Shown here one piece after another: positions 41,331 through 48,825 of a stretch of DNA of 52,751 bases. The stretch comes from a virus. The stretch is from IMG/VR virus record IMGVR_UViG_3300032268_000734, positions 1 to 52,751 of that record. One strand, 5' to 3'. The translations under genes were made by a program, and so were the position numbers. Position 1 is the first letter of the stretch; each line of letters opens with the position of its first letter. The notes beneath the pieces are model-generated. The model ran no database searches. It worked only from the letters and a program-made list of their open reading frames with translations, and was not told where the DNA came from.

Positions 41331-41380
41331 GGTTTTGCGTCTCAATATTCAAGATATCATAAAAAGGGGTATATAATATA

Positions 41381-42709
41381 ATGGTGAGCAATATATCTAA
41401 GGCCCATTGGAACACTGATGGGAATAATCTGCGTCTCTCTATGCCTCTTACCAAAGTAGACAAAGAGCGAAGAGTCGTTTCTGGTTTTGCATCTTTGGAT
41501 AACATAGATAAGCAAGATGACATCGTAACAGCCGAAGCATCAATGGATGCCTTTGCAAAATTCCGAGGGAACATTAGAGAAATGCATCAGCCACTAGCAG
41601 TAGGCAAGATGGTATCATTCAAAGCAGATAAGTATTTTGATCCAGAATCAAAGAAGTTTTATAACGGAGTATTTGTTTCAGCATATGTTTCAAAAGGTGC
41701 ACAAGATACTTGGGAAAAGGTTCTAGATGGAACACTAACTGGTTTTTCTATTGGTGGACGTATGAACAAGTGGGACGATGGGTTTGACGAAAAGTCAGAC
41801 AAGGCAATTAGAATTATTAAGCAATACGATTTGATTGAGTTGAGTCTTGTAGATTCCCCAGCAAATCAGTTTGCAAATATTGTATCTGTTGAGAAAGTTG
41901 ATGGCGTAGATATTATTAAGGGTGATGAAACAATTTTAGAAAATGTTTTTTATGATAAGGAATCAGGAATTGTTATGGTTTCAGAGAATGAGTCAGAGTT
42001 AAGTCCAACTACTGGCGAGCAAATGGCAAATATAGGTTTCGTTGAAAAAACGGATAATGAAAAGACAGACATGATAAAATTCTTAGTTGATAGTGCTAAA
42101 GGCATTAATACTTCTAAGATTAACAAGGAGGTACAACCTATGACAAAATCAAAAACACAAGTTGAAAAAACAGATGTAATTGAAGACGTTGTGGTCGCTC
42201 CAGAGGCAGTTGCAGAAGTTACTGAAGAAATTGCCAAGGCAGAAGAGGTTGAAGCAACAGAAGTTGCTAAGACTGATGATGTCGTAGCAGAAGAGATTGT
42301 TAAGGCAGAAGATGCTGAAGCAGTCGAACCAGTAGTTGAAGCAGTTGTAGAAGTATCTAAGTCAGAAGAAGTAATTGCTGAAGCAGTTACTGAAATGAAA
42401 AATACTCTAGAATCAGCCTTTAGCGATCTAGTGTCAACAGTAAAGTCTTTGCAAGCAGAAGTAGAACTTCTTAAGTCTTCAAAGGTCGATGTTGATACCG
42501 TAAAGGATTCATTTGTAGCAGTTGCAAAAGATATTGCAGCAGTATCAAATGAGTTTAATGAATTTGGAAAACGAGTAGACGCTGTGGAAGCAGAAACCGC
42601 ATTCCGAAAGTCTGGAGATATCGGCGATATCTTTCAGTCTCAGCCGGAAATGGTTGAAAAATCCCTATGGGGCGGTAGTTTCCTCAAAACAGCCGATCTA
42701 TTCAAATGA
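41381..42709 (+). CDS. XkdF-like prohead protease fused to scaffold region, 442 aa
   Basis: Residues about 18-170 form the XkdF/S78-type protease: VSGFASLDNIDKQDDIVTAE, REMHQPLAVGKM with the His, GFSIGGRM, and IELSLVDSPANQ with the Ser. Residues 254-442 are acidic, Ala/Val/Glu-rich coiled coil (VVAPEAVAEVTEEIAKAEEV), as in scaffolds. An AAGGAGG ribosome site followed by an in-frame ATG starts the scaffold part separately (see 42140). Cleaves head proteins during maturation. Confidence 0.85.
   Translation: MVSNISKAHWNTDGNNLRLSMPLTKVDKERRVVSGFASLDNIDKQDDIVTAEASMDAFAKFRGNIREMHQPLAVGKMVSFKADKYFDPESKKFYNGVFVSAYVSKGAQDTWEKVLDGTLTGFSIGGRMNKWDDGFDEKSDKAIRIIKQYDLIELSLVDSPANQFANIVSVEKVDGVDIIKGDETILENVFYDKESGIVMVSENESELSPTTGEQMANIGFVEKTDNEKTDMIKFLVDSAKGINTSKINKEVQPMTKSKTQVEKTDVIEDVVVAPEAVAEVTEEIAKAEEVEATEVAKTDDVVAEEIVKAEDAEAVEPVVEAVVEVSKSEEVIAEAVTEMKNTLESAFSDLVSTVKSLQAEVELLKSSKVDVDTVKDSFVAVAKDIAAVSNEFNEFGKRVDAVEAETAFRKSGDIGDIFQSQPEMVEKSLWGGSFLKTADLFK
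42140..42709 (+). CDS. Nested scaffold protein from an internal start, about 189 aa
   Basis: AAGGAGG (42125-42131), nine bases, in-frame ATG 42140 (residue 254 of the protease gene), giving MTKSKTQVEKTDVIEDVVVA and the long acidic coiled coil ending at 42709. The same nesting is known in lambda (gpC/Nu3). Expected in excess over the protease. Confidence 0.7.
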   Translation: MTKSKTQVEKTDVIEDVVVAPEAVAEVTEEIAKAEEVEATEVAKTDDVVAEEIVKAEDAEAVEPVVEAVVEVSKSEEVIAEAVTEMKNTLESAFSDLVSTVKSLQAEVELLKSSKVDVDTVKDSFVAVAKDIAAVSNEFNEFGKRVDAVEAETAFRKSGDIGDIFQSQPEMVEKSLWGGSFLKTADLFK

Positions 42710-42732
42710 ACAAATCACTAGGAGGTGACAAT

Positions 42733-43866
42733 ATGTCAGAAGAAATAATCAAAAACCAGCCAGGCGCTGCGGGAGATCTAGGTGCAACAGCACCAGGACT
42801 TTACCAGGGTCAAGGTGCTTTCGCATCAGGTGGAATTGGTGGAGTATCAAATCCAGGAGCAGACACACTGGGAAATATTCCAACAGCAACACTCGGATCA
42901 ACAAGCGGAGCAAACGCTGTTAACCCTAGTGGTTCAGCCGCTTCTGGAATTTTGCGCCCTGAGCAGGCACGTCGTTTTATCGACTATGTTTGGGATGCAA
43001 CAGTATTAGCAAAGGATGGCCGTCGTGTAACAATGAAGGCTAATTCTATGGAACTTGAGAAGGTAAACGTCGGTGAGCGTGTAATTAGAGCAGCAGCGCA
43101 AGCAGTTGGTAACTACACAAACACAGGTGCAACATTCTCTAAGGTCGAACTTACTACCAAGAAGATTCGTCTTGATTGGGAAGTAACAGCAGAATCATTG
43201 GAAGATGGTGTAGAAGGTGACGCTCTAGAAGATCACTTGGTACGCTTGATGACCAACGCATTCGCAAATGATATCGAAGATCTCGCTATCAATGGTGATG
43301 GTGCAACAGGAGCATTCTTGTCAATCATGCCAGGCTTTATCAACAAGGTAAAGACAAACGGAGATGCACATGAGTCAGTAGTAACCGTAGCAGATAATGC
43401 TTGGACACCTGATGTAATGCAGGGCATCATCAATGCAATGCCACGCAAGTACCGTGCACTTAAGAACAATCTTAAGTTCTACGCAGGTACAGATGCATTC
43501 GGCGGAATCGTTAAGAATAACGGTACCCTTGCTGATGCAGTAGCAGAAGCATTTGCTGGACAGGTCCCAGGATCAACCCAGGCAAACCGTCAGTCATACC
43601 TTGATGGTATCGGACAGACATTCGGTGGAGCACGTACAACTCGTGTTCTCGGAATCGAAGTTCAGGAAGTTCCTTACTACCCAGCAGGCTATATCGATTT
43701 GACATTCCCTGCAAACCGTGTATGGGGATTCCAAAGAGACATCACTGTAAACCGTGAGTACGTAGCGAAGAAGGATACAATTGAATACACTGTATTCGTT
43801 CGCTTCGGTATCAACTGGGAAGAAGAGGATGCAATTGCATTCGCTGACGCTGCAGCAGACGCATAG
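42733..43866 (+). CDS. Major capsid protein, HK97-fold type, 377 aa
   Basis: Start MSEEIIKNQPGAAGDLG at ATG 42733, five to six bases after AGGAGGTG; an upstream ATG at 42706 overlaps the protease and lacks a ribosome site. The N-arm is Gly-rich, then RPEQARRFIDYVWDATVLAK, KKIRLDWEVTAESLEDGVEG and FANDIEDLAINGDG are typical of HK97-like coat proteins in siphophages. Its codons are CGT-rich, as expected for very high expression. A strong hairpin follows. Confidence 0.88.
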   Translation: MSEEIIKNQPGAAGDLGATAPGLYQGQGAFASGGIGGVSNPGADTLGNIPTATLGSTSGANAVNPSGSAASGILRPEQARRFIDYVWDATVLAKDGRRVTMKANSMELEKVNVGERVIRAAAQAVGNYTNTGATFSKVELTTKKIRLDWEVTAESLEDGVEGDALEDHLVRLMTNAFANDIEDLAINGDGATGAFLSIMPGFINKVKTNGDAHESVVTVADNAWTPDVMQGIINAMPRKYRALKNNLKFYAGTDAFGGIVKNNGTLADAVAEAFAGQVPGSTQANRQSYLDGIGQTFGGARTTRVLGIEVQEVPYYPAGYIDLTFPANRVWGFQRDITVNREYVAKKDTIEYTVFVRFGINWEEEDAIAFADAAADA

Positions 43867-43886
43867 TCTGTAACAGTACCTTTAAT

Positions 43887-43916
43887 GGGGGGCGGGAGTT
43901 CACTCTCCTGTCCCCC
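43887..43916 (+). terminator. Terminator hairpin after the capsid gene
   Basis: GGGGGGCGGGAG / CTCCTGTCCCCC 12-bp stem (two G-T pairs), 6-base loop, then a weak T-rich tail. Probably reduces read-through after the coat gene. Confidence 0.75.
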
Positions 43917-43956
43917 TTAATACTTTAATGATATAATACAAACAAGGAGGATACAA

Positions 43957-44394
43957 ATGGAAAATAATAGTCCGTTATCAGAAGAAATAGCAAAAAGACA
44001 TGACAGCGCTGCTGGATACTGGTCAACACCAGAAAAGATTGCTGAAGAAGCAGCCAAGGTTGAAGCCCCAGTTGCAGAAGCGGTTGTTGAAGCACCAGTT
44101 GCAGAAGCAGTTGTTGAAGCACCAGCAGCAGAAGAGCCAGTTCAGTCACTAGGATTTACAAAGACAGGTGCTATTGGATCAATGGCAGCAGACGGCCCAA
44201 AAAAGGATATTAAGCCATCAGCAGACCTTTCAGAAAAGGTAGCAATTCACTCAACAAGAAGCGTTCGTTGGGAAGAAGTTGGCTCAATTACTAAGGGTTA
44301 TAACATTGTTACAAAGGCGCAAGCAGACAAGTGGCTAACTCGTGAGCATGTTCGTATTGCTACACCTGAAGAAGTCCAGAAGGCTTTTGGATAA
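43957..44394 (+). CDS. Ala/Glu/Pro-repeat head-associated protein, 145 aa
   Basis: Starts MENNSPLSEEIAKRHDSAAG; residues 35-57 repeat VEAPVAEAV; the C-terminal part has TKAQADKWLTREHVRIATPE. SD AAGGAGG with TGA-TATAAT at 43932-43937. Position after the capsid gene suggests a decoration or head completion protein; the repeat is also a Pro-rich flexible spacer. Confidence 0.65.
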   Translation: MENNSPLSEEIAKRHDSAAGYWSTPEKIAEEAAKVEAPVAEAVVEAPVAEAVVEAPAAEEPVQSLGFTKTGAIGSMAADGPKKDIKPSADLSEKVAIHSTRSVRWEEVGSITKGYNIVTKAQADKWLTREHVRIATPEEVQKAFG

Positions 44395-44400
44395 TTAAAT

Positions 44401-45297
44401 ATGGAGATATTGAGAGTTTCGCCATATGCAGATATATCTGTTGATTTTACAGTTCCAGCAGGAGTTGTAAATGCAGATTTTACTGTCACCATAACAGATA
44501 TGGCGGATCTTTCAATATCAACATTAGAATTTTTAGATTCATCCACAGGAGATATACTTGATATACTTTTACCAGGGAAATACGATTCATCTTACAGAGT
44601 TGAAATTGTTAAAAGTCCTGGAACAACAAGTGAAGTAATTGTTAGAGATGAAACATATGAAGTTGTAAGGCCTTATGTTGATCCTTCAACAAAAGCAGAA
44701 ACAGCATCAGACATATTGGCATACTCTGTCAATGAAGAAATTGCAAGAGCAGTCATAGACTCTGTAGTTCCAGAAGGATTTTATTACAAGAAAAAGGTTC
44801 TTCACTTTACAGGAACTGGAGCAGACTACCTGCCAATTTGGGATGACGTAAAAAAAGTTTTAGCAGTATATGAAAATAATAAGTTAGTTGAAGATAGACA
44901 GTATGAAGTGTCATCAGACAAAACAGCAATTATTGAGAAGTCATCTGATAATATTAATCGTGCAGAATCTTCTCCACTAGTTTTACCAGCAGCAGCATCA
45001 GATTCTTTGGACCCACAGTTTGTATATAGAGGCTTTGGTAGAACATGGGATTACCTAATCACTGTTGAGTGTGGCTACACATCAGTTCCATCAGATATAG
45101 TTAGAGCAACAGAAATGCTTATTCATGACATCGAATGTGGAAAGTTAGATTATTACAAGAGATTTATTTCTTCTTACAATACAGATCAGTTTAGAATTCA
45201 GTTTGATAAAGGTCTTTTCGAAGGAACAGGAAACATAATTGTAGACAAGATACTTTCAAAGTATGCTAAGTCTATTACAAAACTTGGGGTGTTATAA
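44401..45297 (+). CDS. Head-tail connector (adaptor) protein, 298 aa
   Basis: An N-terminal beta domain (VDFTVPAGVVNADFTVTITD) precedes a helical C-terminal segment (SDIVRATEMLIHDIECGKLD, QFRIQFDKGLFEGT) typical of adaptor proteins. Position two genes after the capsid gene fits. The family is not named with certainty. Confidence 0.6.
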   Translation: MEILRVSPYADISVDFTVPAGVVNADFTVTITDMADLSISTLEFLDSSTGDILDILLPGKYDSSYRVEIVKSPGTTSEVIVRDETYEVVRPYVDPSTKAETASDILAYSVNEEIARAVIDSVVPEGFYYKKKVLHFTGTGADYLPIWDDVKKVLAVYENNKLVEDRQYEVSSDKTAIIEKSSDNINRAESSPLVLPAAASDSLDPQFVYRGFGRTWDYLITVECGYTSVPSDIVRATEMLIHDIECGKLDYYKRFISSYNTDQFRIQFDKGLFEGTGNIIVDKILSKYAKSITKLGVL

Positions 45298-45746
45298 TGA
45301 CAGTTTGCGAAAGTCCAGACTTCATGTTTCCAATGCAAGCATCTGTGTATCATCCAATAGTTGAGCAAGGCGATTTTGGAGCAATAAAAAAACACTGGGT
45401 ATTAGATAGAGTATTCGCCTGTAGTTTTTCTTCAGGCGGTTCAGCATTTAAAGAAGAAGTAAAGCCAAATGTAAATATAACTCAAAACTCAATACTAGTT
45501 GGAAGAGTTAAATCCGACATAAGAATTTCTTTGCTTGATAGCAAGAACGCATTAACAAATGTATTAATTACAGACATTAAAGACCAAGAAGGAAACTTAA
45601 TTTATATGGAAACATCAGGCCCTAGATCTGGTAAGGGAACTCTTTTTGAGTTAGCAACCTATGAGCCATTTACAGGACCATTTGGAACTGTTGAGTCCTA
45701 TAAGGTAGTAATAAGAAGATCAGAGAATCAATCGGGTGATGTATGA
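45297..45746 (+). CDS. Head closure/stopper protein, 149 aa
   Basis: Beta-rich: MFPMQASVYHPIVEQGDFGA, VNITQNSILVGRVKSDIRIS, YKVVIRRSENQSGDV. Such small beta proteins follow the adaptor in siphophages. TAATG coupling with the previous gene, ATGA with the next. Confidence 0.58.
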   Translation: MTVCESPDFMFPMQASVYHPIVEQGDFGAIKKHWVLDRVFACSFSSGGSAFKEEVKPNVNITQNSILVGRVKSDIRISLLDSKNALTNVLITDIKDQEGNLIYMETSGPRSGKGTLFELATYEPFTGPFGTVESYKVVIRRSENQSGDV

Positions 45747-46417
45747 TAACAACATTTAATTCAAATCAATTTAAGAGAGATATGAACAACATTGTCAATT
45801 ATTCTATTGGATTTTTAGATGGTGTACAAAAAGGAAAAACAGTATTCCTAAAAACTCTAGGAATGGAAACCGTTGAAATAATGAAAGAGTTTATAGACTC
45901 AAACGCAAGAGTTAATCCACAAATGCTTCACCATGTTTACGAATGGACTATGACTGGAAGCCCAGATGCAAGACTTTATGACATATCTTACACAGTAAGC
46001 AATCTAGGACTATCCTTTAAGTCATCATTTAGTCAATCAAGATCCATTAAAGATGGATCACGAACACCGTTTTATGACAAGGCAAGAATTATGGAAAATG
46101 GTATTCCAGTTACAATTAGACCAAAATCAGCACAAGTTTTAGCATTCGAAGATAACGGAGAGACAGTTTTTACTAGAGGTCCTGTAGAAGTTCTTAACCC
46201 TGGAGGAACAGAAGTAGAGGGTGGCTTTGAAAAAACTTTTGACATGTTCTTTAATAGATATTTTTCTCAAGCATTTTTAAGAACAAGCGGAATTGCAAAG
46301 TATCTTGAAAATCCACAGGTATACAAAAAAGATATGCCAGCAGGAAAGAAGTTGGGAAGATCTAAAGGTGTATCAACTGGATACCGATGGATTGCTAACG
46401 CAGGGATGGGTGCATAA
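45743..46417 (+). CDS. Neck protein (HK97 gp10-like candidate), 224 aa
   Basis: An N-terminal helix (NSIGFLDGVQKGKT-like), then HHVYEWTMTGSPDARLYDIS, a loop region, and a basic C-terminal end (KKLGRSKGVSTGYRW). Order adaptor-stopper-neck-terminator is preserved. Function from position. Confidence 0.55.
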   Translation: MITTFNSNQFKRDMNNIVNYSIGFLDGVQKGKTVFLKTLGMETVEIMKEFIDSNARVNPQMLHHVYEWTMTGSPDARLYDISYTVSNLGLSFKSSFSQSRSIKDGSRTPFYDKARIMENGIPVTIRPKSAQVLAFEDNGETVFTRGPVEVLNPGGTEVEGGFEKTFDMFFNRYFSQAFLRTSGIAKYLENPQVYKKDMPAGKKLGRSKGVSTGYRWIANAGMGA

Positions 46418-46953
46418 TGGCTGCAGTAATTCATCATCCACCTACAATCATTAATGCGTATCTGGCATCAAAAATAAATCCACAGATTGCAGATTTTAGT
46501 CCAGACACTCCCAATACATTTGGAACAACATATTTTTTTCCAACCCTTCCAACAGAAATTGATGCACTAACTGAAACCTTTCCACAGAGCAACGGGGTAT
46601 TTGGAGTATACGATAGAATGTTTAAGATGAGAAGAACCCCGTTTCCATATATCAAGTGTGAACAACTTCTCTACTACTTCTATTCAGTAGGAGATGACGC
46701 ACAAAGAAACATGGTCATAACTCAGCAACAGGTAAGTGACCTTCTTGATAATGGTGATGACTCAGCAAAAGACCTAAATGAATGGGCAGCAGCAAACCCT
46801 ACAGCCTGGAATACTGAATCCAAGCCAATGTTCTTTCACAACTTTAAGATATACCAACTTGAAGAAACCAGAGATATAGTAGACTTTGGCACAGCCCGTA
46901 CTTATGCGGGGAATAAGATAATTATCGACTACGACTGGCATCCAAACCCTTAA
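46417..46953 (+). CDS. Tail terminator candidate, 178 aa
   Basis: MAAVIHHPPTIINAYLASKI, beta strands FGTTYFFPTLPTEIDALTET, and KFYQLEETRDIVDFGTA-type end. Directly precedes the tail-tube gene, the usual place for the terminator. TAATG coupled to the neck gene. Confidence 0.55.
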   Translation: MAAVIHHPPTIINAYLASKINPQIADFSPDTPNTFGTTYFFPTLPTEIDALTETFPQSNGVFGVYDRMFKMRRTPFPYIKCEQLLYYFYSVGDDAQRNMVITQQQVSDLLDNGDDSAKDLNEWAAANPTAWNTESKPMFFHNFKIYQLEETRDIVDFGTARTYAGNKIIIDYDWHPNP

Positions 46954-47019
46954 TAAAAAGGTTGTATAATTAAGGTGAGGAAACAAGCCCTTTTTAATAA
47001 AATGAAAGAGGTGAGATAT

Positions 47020-47679
47020 ATGGCATACAGCCGTGGTTCAAGTAGTAACATCATCGTAGGTGCAGCAGCACTATTTACGCATGATGGCCCAATCGGATAT
47101 GTAGACGCAACAGGAAACATCACTGACGCACAAGCGAACACTGATCTTCCAGCAATGACAGCATCCGCAACATCATATAAGGAAACTTTGTCAAATGACA
47201 ATGATTTCACAAACATCGGTTACACATCAAATGGTTTGGAACTCGCATTCCAGCCAGACTTTGGTGATGTAGCGGTAGATCAACTTCTAGACGTTGCTCG
47301 TTTATTCAAGCAAGGCATGACAGTTAATCTAAATACATCTTTTGCAGAAGCAACACTAGAAAATCTTCTAGTAGCAATTGCATCAAATGAGGAAATCGCA
47401 ACAGGATCTAACCTATCGACACTAAGAATGTCAGCAGGAGATATCGGCGACGTTCCACTAGAGCGTGGTATTGTAGCAGTAGGACCAGGATCTGGTTCTG
47501 CAGCAGTTGCAAAGGAAAGAATCTACGTGGCATACCGTGCACTCTCAATTGAGAATGTAACAGTATCTGCAAAGCGTGACGAGGCTTCAATGTTTGAAGT
47601 TTCATTCCGTCTTCTTCCAAATGACAATGCGTCATACGGTAAGATCGTAGACCGCACACTCGCAGCACCATCAGCATAA
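47020..47679 (+). CDS. Major tail tube protein, 219 aa
   Basis: Start MAYSRGSSSNIIVGAAALFT at ATG 47020 behind GAAAGAGGTGAG (an upstream extension is rejected). Long beta strands with GLELAFQPDFGDVAVDQLLD and a C-terminal VSFRLLPNDNAS match tail-tube folds. CGT-rich codons indicate high expression. A UUCG-loop terminator follows, and the chaperone and tape-measure genes come next, as expected. Confidence 0.8.
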   Translation: MAYSRGSSSNIIVGAAALFTHDGPIGYVDATGNITDAQANTDLPAMTASATSYKETLSNDNDFTNIGYTSNGLELAFQPDFGDVAVDQLLDVARLFKQGMTVNLNTSFAEATLENLLVAIASNEEIATGSNLSTLRMSAGDIGDVPLERGIVAVGPGSGSAAVAKERIYVAYRALSIENVTVSAKRDEASMFEVSFRLLPNDNASYGKIVDRTLAAPSA

Positions 47680-47696
47680 TACAACTTAATATGAGA

Positions 47697-47730
47697 GGCT
47701 CAATCCTTCGGGGTTGGGCCTTTCTGTTTG
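47697..47730 (+). terminator. Terminator with UUCG tetraloop
   Basis: 11-bp stem AGGCTCAATCC / GGGTTGGGCCT (two G-T pairs), TTCG loop, then CTTTCTGTTT. Coordinates could be off by one base. Confidence 0.85.
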
Positions 47731-47743
47731 GTATACTTGTATA

Positions 47744-48424
47744 ATGGCAACAAAAATATATGACACAAAAAAAATATCATTAGTAGACGATAGGATCGTT
47801 GTTGCTGCACCTTTAAAGATAAAGTATCTGAGAGAGTTTTTAGAAACCTTTGAAACAATTAAAGAAGCAAAGACTGATGATGACTCCATATCCGTTCTGG
47901 CTCAGTGTGCATTAATAGCAATGCAACAATATTGTCCATCAATTAAGACTATTGATGATCTAGAAGATAACCTGGATCTTCCAACCATTTATGAGGTTAT
48001 CGATATTGCAGCAGGAATAAAAATTAATCAAAAGTCAGAAGAGCCTGTTAAAGAGCAAGCAGTAGAAAGCGGATCTACATGGGAAACATTAGATTTGGCA
48101 AAGTTAGAATCTGAGGTTTTTTTAATTGGCATATGGAAAGACTATGATGAACTAGAATCGTCAATGTCCATGCAAGAACTAACAGCAACCTTAAAAATAA
48201 AAAGAGAATTAGACTATAGTGATAAAAAGTTTTCTGCTGCTATGCAAGGTGTAGATTTAGATAAAAATTCTGGCAGCGGTAATGAATGGGAAGACATGAA
48301 GGCTAGAGTATTTAGTAAGGGTGCAACAGGAGATGGAAATGATATTCTGGCTTTACAAGGCTCAAATGCTGAAAAGGCTGGTTTTGGAATAGGCCACGGC
48401 CTTGATTATGAAGTATATGAATAG
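47744..48424 (+). CDS. Tail assembly chaperone, long paralogue, 226 aa
   Basis: Residues about 15-95 (LKIKYLREFLETFETIKEAK, ALIAMQQYCPSI, DNLDLPTIYEVIDIAAGIKI) are homologous to the whole 48481 protein. The rest (LAKLESEVFLIGIWKDYDEL, ELTATLKIKRELDYSDKKF) is like the C-terminal extension of GT-type chaperones. No slippery frameshift is needed because the frame is continuous. Leaderless: TATACT, six bases, ATG. Probably the gpGT equivalent. Confidence 0.78.
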   Translation: MATKIYDTKKISLVDDRIVVAAPLKIKYLREFLETFETIKEAKTDDDSISVLAQCALIAMQQYCPSIKTIDDLEDNLDLPTIYEVIDIAAGIKINQKSEEPVKEQAVESGSTWETLDLAKLESEVFLIGIWKDYDELESSMSMQELTATLKIKRELDYSDKKFSAAMQGVDLDKNSGSGNEWEDMKARVFSKGATGDGNDILALQGSNAEKAGFGIGHGLDYEVYE

Positions 48425-48480
48425 TAAAAAAACAAGCCTGCGCTATGGTATAATTAACTAAACCTTATAAGGAGGAATAA

Positions 48481-48807
48481 ATGGCAACTGCCACAACAGA
48501 AGAAAAGACAGTGACACTAATTGACGGCACAAAAGTCAAGGTCAGACCACTAAAGATCTCACTACTTCGTCCGTTTATGAAGAAGTTTGAGGATATTTCA
48601 AAGGTTGCAGAAGATAACGAAAAGTCTATGGATTTGTTAATGGACTGTGTTCAAATCGCAATGAAACAATACAAGCCAGAATTGGCAGAAGACAAGGAAG
48701 CCCTAGAAGAAAATCTAGACCTTCCAACTGTATACAAGATTGTCGAAGAGGCATCAGGAATTAAACTTTCTGACGCATCACTACTCGGCAACCTTGCAAA
48801 TAACTAA
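48481..48807 (+). CDS. Tail assembly chaperone, short paralogue, 108 aa
   Basis: VKVRPLKISLLRPFMKKFED, DLLMDCVQIAMKQYKP and ENLDLPTVYKIVEEASGIKL match the N-terminal half of the previous protein. Strong AAGGAGG and TGG-TATAAT (48449-48454) imply higher expression than the long form, as with gpG versus gpGT. CGT-type codons. Confidence 0.8.
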   Translation: MATATTEEKTVTLIDGTKVKVRPLKISLLRPFMKKFEDISKVAEDNEKSMDLLMDCVQIAMKQYKPELAEDKEALEENLDLPTVYKIVEEASGIKLSDASLLGNLANN

Positions 48808-48825
48808 ATAAAGAGGTGTTAATGG

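Noticed and set aside
47744-48807. Programmed -1 frameshift between chaperone genes
   Set aside because: No slippery heptamer is visible at the 3' end of either gene, and the two proteins are homologous rather than sequential.
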